The notes under the pieces: model-generated | Seen by the model: the letters and a program-made list of their open reading frames with translations, nothing else | Told to the model about the DNA's origin: nothing | Database searches by the model: none | Assembly: GCA_003558415.1 (NCBI GenBank) | Contig: PWLT01000046.1 | Coordinates: forward strand, 1 to 9,525 | Length of the DNA: 9,525 bases | Origin: Hyphomicrobiales bacterium | GTDB lineage: Bacteria > Pseudomonadota > Alphaproteobacteria > Rhodobacterales > Rhodobacteraceae | Reading direction: 5' to 3' | Position numbers and translations under genes: made by a program | In this document: piece by piece, positions 1 through 4,886 of the stretch | Numbering within the stretch: the stretch's first letter is position 1 | Layout of the letters: every line of letters starts with the position of its first letter

Positions 1-932
1 ACGATCTTGCGGACGTTGCCCGTGAACGAGCGGCTTCCGGTGGCGTGGTGCGTGTCGTAGCCCTGCTTCGACAACTGTCCTACGAGGTGCAGGGCGACGA
101 CCGACTTCCCGGTCCCGGGCCCGCCGCGGACCAGAATCACGGTCTTCCCCGCGCGGTGCACCGCCATCCGCGCCGCAGCGACGACGCTCTCGAACACCAC
201 CAGCTGCTCGTCGAGGAGCGTGAACACCTCCTGCCCCTCGATCATCTCCGCCGTGTGCTCGAGCAGCTTCCGCGACGCCCGCACCGGTGACGCCAGCACC
301 GTGTTGAGCACCGCGTCGCCCTCACCGTGACCGAGACGGTTCGTGAGGAAGCCCGCCAGCTCGTCCGCGCGGTCCGCCGTGAACAGCGGGAACGCGTCGA
401 GCGCGCCACGGTGCTTCTCGGCGAACAGCTCGTCGGCCGGGTCGAAGTGCAGGTTGTGCAGGTACGAGCAGGCCGCCAGGCCGACGCGCTCCTCGACGAA
501 CGCCTCGTGGTAGTCCGACAGGAACTGCGCGTACTGCCCGACCTGCACCGACGGGTGCAGCACGTCGCGCATCCCGCGGCCGACATACGTCACCACGCAC
601 TGCTCCGCCTCGCTCGGCTCCGTCTTGTCCCACTGCTTGAGCTCGACCACGACCGCTTGATCGCGGCGCTCGCCGTCGCGACCGAGCACCATGCAATCGA
701 GACGCTTGCTGGTCAGCGGCAACTGGTGCTCGAGGACGACGCCGTGATCCGTCAAATCAGCACGCTGCAGGACCATCGACATGCTGGTGAGGCTGTTCTG
801 CCAGCTCCGCACCTCACCGACACCAGGCCGGTGCCGGTAGTGTCGGACGAACGCCTCCTCGAGCTTGCGCGAGATCGCCCCATAGAACGCGTCGTCGATG
901 AACTCTCTCGAGGTTCCGGCGTAGAGCTGCAC
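1..932 (-). CDS. DUF2075 / Schlafen-group-3 nuclease-helicase (3' end outside window)
   Basis: Partial gene; the first 310 codons are visible. The N-terminus (VQLYAGTSREFIDDAF) matches the usual opening of DUF2075 (COG3410) proteins. Residues about 60-130 look like a PD-(D/E)XK nuclease core: Asp79 in RLDCMVLG, then Glu97 and Lys99 in VVVELKQW. A helical stretch follows, then a Walker A loop GGPGTGKS at residues 270-277, which opens the SLFN-g3-type helicase ATPase. The Walker B and later helicase motifs would lie past the left edge. The GTG start at 932 is chosen because GGAGG sits at 940-944, seven bases upstream. The gene follows the MazG gene by 19 bp, so the two are probably co-transcribed. 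Family members are predicted ATP-dependent nucleases or helicases acting on DNA or RNA; the substrate is unknown. The family call is strong, the role is inferred. Confidence 0.9.
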   Translation of the reverse strand, partial: MQLYAGTSREFIDDAFYGAISRKLEEAFVRHYRHRPGVGEVRSWQNSLTSMSMVLQRADLTDHGVVLEHQLPLTSKRLDCMVLGRDGERRDQAVVVELKQWDKTEPSEAEQCVVTYVGRGMRDVLHPSVQVGQYAQFLSDYHEAFVEERVGLAACSYLHNLHFDPADELFAEKHRGALDAFPLFTADRADELAGFLTNRLGHGEGDAVLNTVLASPVRASRKLLEHTAEMIEGQEVFTLLDEQLVVFESVVAAARMAVHRAGKTVILVRGGPGTGKSVVALHLVGQLSKQGYDTHHATGSRSFTGNVRKI

Positions 933-939
933 GATCTGG

Positions 940-944
940 CCTCC
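940..944 (-). promoter_or_regulatory. Shine-Dalgarno GGAGG of the DUF2075 gene
   Basis: Read on the minus strand, GGAGG lies seven bases before GTG at 932. It decides the GTG start over any upstream codon. The site sits in the short gap after the MazG stop codon, as expected for the second gene of an operon. Confidence 0.75.
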
Positions 945-951
945 GGCCCGG

Positions 952-1290
952 CTAGAGGTCGTGGTACTTCGTCGCGCGCCCACGCGCGGCCTCGACCGGG
1001 TACTTCCGTTCGTTCTGCAGCATCTTACGCTCGAACGCCGCCTCCAGGTCGATGCCGGTGTCATGCGCAATCAACAGCGTCCAGTAGAGGACGTCCGCCA
1101 ACTCGTCTGCGACAGGCTCGGGGTCACTCGCGATGCGCGACCGCAACGTCTCGTCGTCGTGCCACCGCAGGTGCTCCGCAAGCTCACCCGCCTCGATGAG
1201 CAGCGAGAGCGCCTCGTCCTTGAGGCCGTGGTACTGCGACCAGTCGCGGGCATCGCGGAAGGCGACGATGCGGTCGGTGAGGTGCTGCAT
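952..1290 (-). CDS. MazG-like nucleotide pyrophosphohydrolase (RS21-C6/dCTPase type)
   Basis: A 112-residue all-alpha protein, the normal length for a single-domain RS21-C6/DCTPP1-like enzyme. These enzymes hydrolyse (d)NTPs, often dCTP or modified dCTP, to the monophosphate and pyrophosphate in the cytoplasm. The metal-binding signature is complete: Glu33 and Glu36 in EAGELAEHLRW, and Glu63 and Asp66 in DELADVLYW. The family's C-terminal pattern is also present: Lys89, Asn93, and Lys96 in ERKYP. The start at 1290 (MQHLTDRI) is where family similarity begins; longer in-frame starts up to 1422 add unrelated residues. No Shine-Dalgarno is visible, and a TACCCT box at 1296-1301 just upstream could mean a leaderless message. 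It sits directly upstream of the DUF2075 gene. Its role could be nucleotide-pool cleaning, or nucleotide depletion during defence; the choice between these is inference. Confidence 0.92.
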   Translation of the reverse strand: MQHLTDRIVAFRDARDWSQYHGLKDEALSLLIEAGELAEHLRWHDDETLRSRIASDPEPVADELADVLYWTLLIAHDTGIDLEAAFERKMLQNERKYPVEAARGRATKYHDL

Positions 1291-1608
1291 GGGGCAGGGT
1301 ACGGGATGGACATGGCCAAGAGTTCGAGATGTCATTGCACCGGCTCGTCCGACGCGTTCTTCTTGAATCATCATGGTGGATCGACAGAGACGAGGCCACC
1401 CACGTGTCGGGGCGTCGGACACCTACGGCTCGCGACGTGATCCTGTGGACGCCGGAACCGGCCCGCGACGCACGTCAGGATCGATTCGGTATACGTGGCG
1501 CAGGACCACATCTGCTTGCGCCGCATCGTCGCCCAGCTCGCAACGTGCCGCCCATGAGGGCGCACCTACGCCCTGCACGAGCACGCAGCCCCCAGCCTCC
1601 TGTGCCCC
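1291..1608. other. Divergent intergenic region between the MazG/DUF2075 pair and the nuclease operon
   Basis: The 318 bases between the two start codons contain no convincing gene: the open frames are arginine/proline-rich shadows without ribosome binding sites. It must carry promoters for both directions. Visible structure includes a perfect 9-bp inverted repeat (1347-1355 with 1412-1420, 56-base spacer), a short palindrome GCCGGAACCGGC at 1451-1462, a TATACG at 1490-1495 that could act as a rightward -10, and a weak 5-bp stem (1558-1562 with 1569-1573) ahead of the rightward start. None is strong enough alone to name a regulator. Confidence 0.5.
1296..1301 (-). promoter_or_regulatory. Possible -10 box (TACCCT) for a leaderless MazG transcript
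   Basis: On the minus strand TACCCT fits the TAnnnT pattern and ends five bases before the MazG ATG. The gene has no Shine-Dalgarno, so transcription may begin at or next to the start codon. No good -35 is seen at normal spacing, so this is weak. Confidence 0.3.
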
Positions 1609-2769
1609 ATGAGCGACCGGACCTTCAGCGGGACCATCTTCGTCCGCACCGACGCCGGCCTTACCGAACTGCGTGAGTCCGCCTACGACTCGGAGTCGAC
1701 GCTGCAGCGGTTGATCGCCGAGTATCCCAGCCTGCTCGCCGGCGACCAGATCGACGCAAGCAGCCCGCGCCGTCTTGCCCTCGTGAAGCGCGAGATGGGC
1801 GTCCCGAGCGCCAGCGATACCTCGAACCGCTGGTCCCTCGACCACCTCTTCATTGACCAGGACGGTGTCCCGACCCTGATCGAGGTGAAGCGAAGCATCG
1901 ACACGCGCATCCGTCGAGAGGTCGTCGGACAGATGCTCGACTACGCCGCGAACGCGGTCGTGCATTGGCCCGTCGATCGCATCCGCAGCGCGTTCGACGC
2001 TACCCACGTGGACCGGGGGCTCGATCCGGATGAGGTGCTACGTGACCTGGTGGAGGATGACGACCCGGACCGCTTCTGGGCGACCGTCCAGACGAACCTG
2101 CAGGCGGGCCGCATACGACTCGTGTTCGTGGCGGACGAGATCCCGACCGAACTCCGGCGCGTCATCGAGTTCCTCAACGTGCAAATGAGCCCAGCCGAGG
2201 TCCTGGCGCTCGAGGTGCGGCAGTACGTCGGTCAAGGCATCGAGACGCTCGTGCCTCGCATCATCGGACAGACGTCCGCGGCGCAGCAACGCAAGTCGAC
2301 CGGGTCAGACCCCGCCCGCCACTGGGACGAACCCACATTCTTCGATGCGCTCGCGACGAACTGCGGCGATGCGGAGGTTACTGTCGCGAGACGGCTCCTC
2401 GAATGGGGGAACGGGCACGGCCTGCGCATCTGGTGGGGCCGCGGCCGCATCAACGGTTCGTTCTTCGCGATGCTCGACCACCCCGAGGGTAACTACTTCA
2501 CGTTCTCCGTGTGGACGAGTGGGAAGGTCGAGATCCAGTTCCAACGGATGTACGACAGACCGGGGAACCAGGGTGAGGGCAGCCCCGAGGTCCTGCGGGC
2601 CAACCTGAACCGCATCCCCGGCGTCGCGATCCCGGAGAGCGCCACGCGAGGCAAGCCGGGTATCGCGCTCGGTCTCCTCGCCGACGCCGAGGCCCTCCAG
2701 ACCTTCATCGACAGCTACGAGACGTACCTACGCGCTGTACGCGACCTCGCGCCAGGGTCGAACCGATGA
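1609..2769 (+). CDS. PD-(D/E)XK (NucS/DUF91-like) nuclease-domain protein
   Basis: A 386-residue predicted DNA-acting protein. The N-terminal half looks like the NucS/DUF91-type PD-(D/E)XK fold. Glu29 lies in the helix ESTLQRLIAEYPSLL, Asp78 in SLDHLFID, Glu92 and Lys94 in LIEVKR, and Gln108-x3-Tyr112 in QMLDYAAN. Together these make a complete, probably active, metal-dependent nuclease site. Residues about 240-386 form a separate alpha/beta domain with conserved-looking aromatics (LRIWWGRG, FTFSVWTSGKVEIQF) and a long final helix. It may bind a ligand, DNA or a partner. No Shine-Dalgarno precedes the ATG. The stop overlaps the next gene's start as ATGA, so the two are probably translationally coupled and may act together. 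Family members are mostly uncharacterised. Nuclease activity is predicted from motifs, and a defence role is inferred from neighbours. Confidence 0.85.
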   Translation: MSDRTFSGTIFVRTDAGLTELRESAYDSESTLQRLIAEYPSLLAGDQIDASSPRRLALVKREMGVPSASDTSNRWSLDHLFIDQDGVPTLIEVKRSIDTRIRREVVGQMLDYAANAVVHWPVDRIRSAFDATHVDRGLDPDEVLRDLVEDDDPDRFWATVQTNLQAGRIRLVFVADEIPTELRRVIEFLNVQMSPAEVLALEVRQYVGQGIETLVPRIIGQTSAAQQRKSTGSDPARHWDEPTFFDALATNCGDAEVTVARRLLEWGNGHGLRIWWGRGRINGSFFAMLDHPEGNYFTFSVWTSGKVEIQFQRMYDRPGNQGEGSPEVLRANLNRIPGVAIPESATRGKPGIALGLLADAEALQTFIDSYETYLRAVRDLAPGSNR

Positions 2770-3695
2770 TCGGCGTGATCAAGCGCGTACCGCTGCGCGA
2801 CGTGTGGCGGCATGAAGCGCATGACTTTACCGGCTGGCTTGCCGAGAACATCGACGTGCTCAATGACGTGCTGGATCTCGGCCTCGACAACGCAGAGCGC
2901 GAGCGCGCCGCTGGGAGCTTCAGTGTCGACCTGATCGCCGAAGACCGTAGCGGCAACACTGTCGTGATCGAGAACCAGCTCGAGCGCAGCGATCACGACC
3001 ACCTCGGCAAGGTCATCACGTACCTCACCGCGTTCGAGGCGAAGACGGCGATCTGGATCGTCGCCGAGCCACGCCCCGAGCACACGCGTGCCGTCGCCTG
3101 GCTCAACGAGGCCAGCGACGCCTCGTTCTACCTCCTCAAGGCAGAGGCCATCCGCATCGGCGACTCCGCCCCAGCGCCGCTGTTCACGGTCATCGTCGGT
3201 CCCAGTGATGAGGCACGGGAGGTCGGCCAGGTCAAACGCGAGCTCGCCGAGCGCCACCACGAGCGCCACGCCTTCTGGCAGCAACTGCTCGAGCACGCTC
3301 GAACCAAGACCCGCCTCCACGCCACCACCTCACCGAGCTTTGACTCCTGGATATCCGCCAGCGCCGGCATCGCCGGCCTCACGCTCACCTACCGCGTCCG
3401 CCAGCACGACGCTCGCGTCGAGCTCTACATCGACCGAGGCAAGGAGGCCGACGGCGAGAACCTACGGATCTTCGACAACTTCGAATCGAACAAGGCGACC
3501 ATCGAGGCGGCCTTCGGCCAACCGCTCGAGTGGCAACGCCTAGAGGGCCGTCGCGCGTGCCGCATCGCGCACTGGATCACGTTTGGCGGCTATCGCGACC
3601 CGGATGCCGTCCCCCGGCTCATCCCAGCGATGGTCGACGCCATGAACAGCCTCGAGAAGGCGCTGCGGCCTCACATCACGACGCTGCGGATGTGA
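2766..3695 (+). CDS. DUF4268 protein with PD-(D/E)XK-like N-terminal domain
   Basis: A 309-residue protein starting inside the previous gene's stop (ATGA, 2766-2769). The N-terminus matches the typical nuclease-like half of DUF4268 proteins. It has DFTGWLAENIDVL, then Asp55 in GSFSVDLIAED, Glu69-Asn-Gln71 in VVIENQLE, and SDHDHLGKVITY at 75-86. The usual Lys of the E-x-K motif is Gln71; as I recall this is characteristic of the family, so the site may be atypical rather than dead. The C-terminal DUF4268 domain (about 170-309) has FWQQLLEHA, a strand pair including VELYIDRG, then IFDNFESNKATIEAAFG. It ends in a helix. It is co-transcribed with the preceding nuclease gene and with a small gene 30 bp downstream. 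The biochemical role is unknown; nucleic-acid cleavage or sensing in defence is the likeliest inference. Confidence 0.87.
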   Translation: MIGVIKRVPLRDVWRHEAHDFTGWLAENIDVLNDVLDLGLDNAERERAAGSFSVDLIAEDRSGNTVVIENQLERSDHDHLGKVITYLTAFEAKTAIWIVAEPRPEHTRAVAWLNEASDASFYLLKAEAIRIGDSAPAPLFTVIVGPSDEAREVGQVKRELAERHHERHAFWQQLLEHARTKTRLHATTSPSFDSWISASAGIAGLTLTYRVRQHDARVELYIDRGKEADGENLRIFDNFESNKATIEAAFGQPLEWQRLEGRRACRIAHWITFGGYRDPDAVPRLIPAMVDAMNSLEKALRPHITTLRM

Positions 3696-3713
3696 GGTGA
3701 CGCACGTGGGCGC

Positions 3714-3718
3714 AGGAG
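3714..3718 (+). promoter_or_regulatory. Shine-Dalgarno AGGAG of the small winged-helix gene
   Basis: AGGAG lies seven bases before GTG at 3726, in the 30-base gap after the DUF4268 gene. It supports GTG at 3726 as the start and shows that the gene was designed to be translated even though it is now frameshifted. Confidence 0.65.
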
Positions 3719-3725
3719 TGTCACA

Positions 3726-4095
3726 GTGACCTACCACGACGCCATCCGGCGCATCTTCGACGCCGACCCACGCCCACGCGGGAGCGAAGAGGTCGTCGCT
3801 GCATTGCGCGCACGGTGGCCGGAGGTCGGATGGCGCTTGAGCACGGTACGGACCATCCTCAACGCCCTTTGTTTGCGCCCTGTGTTTGCACCACGCGTCG
3901 CGGCGCCACTATCCAAGCTACGAGCGACACGCGTTCCTGCGGCGGGTTCTGCGAGGGGTCTACCAGCCCGCTGCGTTCGCCATGAAGATGGGGCGCCGGT
4001 CCCGTCGGCCGGAAGCGGCTCAGCGGCCACGTCCGAGGCCGAGACAGCGGCTGCGGCGCGTCGAACGCGCACGCGGAGGGCAGCGCCAACGGTGA
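3726..4095 (+). pseudogene. Frameshifted small winged-helix (DUF7669-like) gene
   Basis: Starts at GTG 3726 with a good ribosome binding site. The first frame reads a plausible helical domain (MTYHDAIRRIFDA, then RLSTVRTILNAL) to about 3863. The matching continuation (CLHHASRRHYPSYERHAF, then LRRVLRGVYQPA) lies in the next frame from about 3889. From memory, the joined pattern resembles DUF7669-type winged-helix domains, which end near 'RGxYxx'. The break is explained by a 13-bp tandem duplication, 3864-3876 and 3877-3889. With one copy removed the frame closes and runs 118 residues to TGA at 4093-4095, which overlaps the next ATG. The reconstructed C-terminal tail is very Arg-rich. An alternative is that the original gene was fused to the next one, because the starting frame stays open through the Ala/Ser-rich linker region. 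It probably binds DNA; whether it now makes protein is unclear. Confidence 0.6.
3864..3889 (+). repeat. 13-bp tandem duplication inside the winged-helix gene
   Basis: GCCCTTTGTTTGC (3864-3876) is followed immediately by GCCCTGTGTTTGC (3877-3889). The two differ only at the sixth base, 3869 T against 3882 G. Thirteen is not a multiple of three, so the second copy shifts the frame. In the restored frame the differing codon is CTT or CTG, both leucine. Confidence 0.85.
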
Positions 4096-4597
4096 TGCAC
4101 GCCGGCGGCCAGCGCGTCACGGCGGGACCTGTGCCTAGCCCGACGCCTCGCGATGCGCGGTGTGCCAGCGTCCGACGCGACCTCATCCGGGCGCTGGTCG
4201 AGCACATCGAGACCGAGCCGTTCCAGGCCCAGTACCGTCGCCGCCCGGTTGGGCCGGTGGTCTGCGGATGGGCCGAACGGCTCGAGCGCTACTTCTGGCC
4301 GACGCCCGCGGACGGCCTCAGCGCCACGCTCCGCACGATGACGCCATGGTTCGAGCGCGCCGGCGTGCCCGCCGCGGCGGCACGCGCGCCACAGCACCAC
4401 TCGCGACGCACCCACGCCTGCGCTGGCCGAACGGCTACCGCAGCTGGCGGACAGAGGACGCGGGGTCTGCGCTCATGCGCGAGATCCGTGACGTGCTCAA
4501 CATCGAGGGCTACACGCGCCTGCCTGTTGGGGCCGGCACGTCACGGCTCTGGACGATTCGCGGTGTCGAATGCGTGTTGTTCATGGACGGCTACTGA
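4095..4597 (+). pseudogene. Frameshifted hypothetical protein gene, coupled to the upstream small gene
   Basis: The ATG at 4095 overlaps the upstream TGA (TGATG), a usual sign of coupled translation. The first frame reads a believable protein: VRRDLIRALVEHIETEPF, then CGWAERLERYFWPTPADGL and MTPWFERAGVPAA, to about 4380. From there the coding signal moves to another frame (LRWPNGYRSWRTEDAGSALM, then LNIEGYTRLPVGAGTSRLW) and ends at TGA 4595-4597. One missing G at about 4376-4380, in the right arm of a GC-rich palindrome, would join both parts into a 167-residue protein. I do not recognise the family; the aromatic-rich RYFWP and WPNGYRSW segments may help a search. The break could be a true mutation or a base-calling error in the hairpin. 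Read straight on, the first frame continues out of register to 4805. Confidence 0.55.
4363..4385. repeat. Near-perfect GC palindrome at the frameshift point
   Basis: GCGTGCC (4363-4369) pairs with GGCACGC (4379-4385), and GCC/GGC pairs lie inside it. Only C4370 is unpaired. Adding one G to the right arm would give an 11-2-11 perfect palindrome and also restore the reading frame of the gene around it. Confidence 0.7.
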
Positions 4598-4886
4598 GCC
4601 GGCCGCCGCGTTCAAGGAGCCGCCGCAGCATGAGCACTGGCTCGGGTGGCTCGACGACTGCGCCGGTCCGGGCGCCTCGACGAAGATGCAGGCGGCGGGG
4701 TGCATTCGCAGGCTGGCGCCTTGGGAGAGCGTGGCGCGGGCCCTGCCAGAGCGGCGCCGGGGGCGTTGGTTCAGGCGCACGCGAGGAGCAGCGGGCGTTG
4801 GCTGAACCATGGACGCGATCATGCACCCGATGCGAGGCGATGACCGGCGACAGCACGGAAGCACGATCCAAGCGGGCCCCCACGTC
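4598..4886. other. Gap between convergent genes; one weak open frame
   Basis: No confident gene. One plus-strand frame, from GTG 4563 to TGA 4803-4805, has high third-position GC over about 4608-4760 (for example PPQHEHWLGWLDDCAGPG, then GCIRRLAPWESVARALP). It may be a gene remnant or a short hypothetical gene, but it has no visible ribosome binding site and overlaps the end of the previous gene. I see no clear terminator hairpin serving either convergent neighbour. Confidence 0.35.

Noticed and set aside
327..1199. Long plus-strand open frame of 290 codons
   Set aside because: It lies antisense to the MazG and DUF2075 genes, whose motifs and ribosome binding site are clear; its product is Arg/Leu-rich with no family pattern.
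1291..1608. Possible tRNA or other structured RNA
   Set aside because: I looked for a cloverleaf or CCA end and for a long stable hairpin in this gap and found only short inverted repeats.
1329..1676. 115-codon plus-strand frame spanning the divergent region
   Set aside because: Arg/Pro-rich product, no ribosome binding site, and it overlaps the well-supported nuclease gene start.
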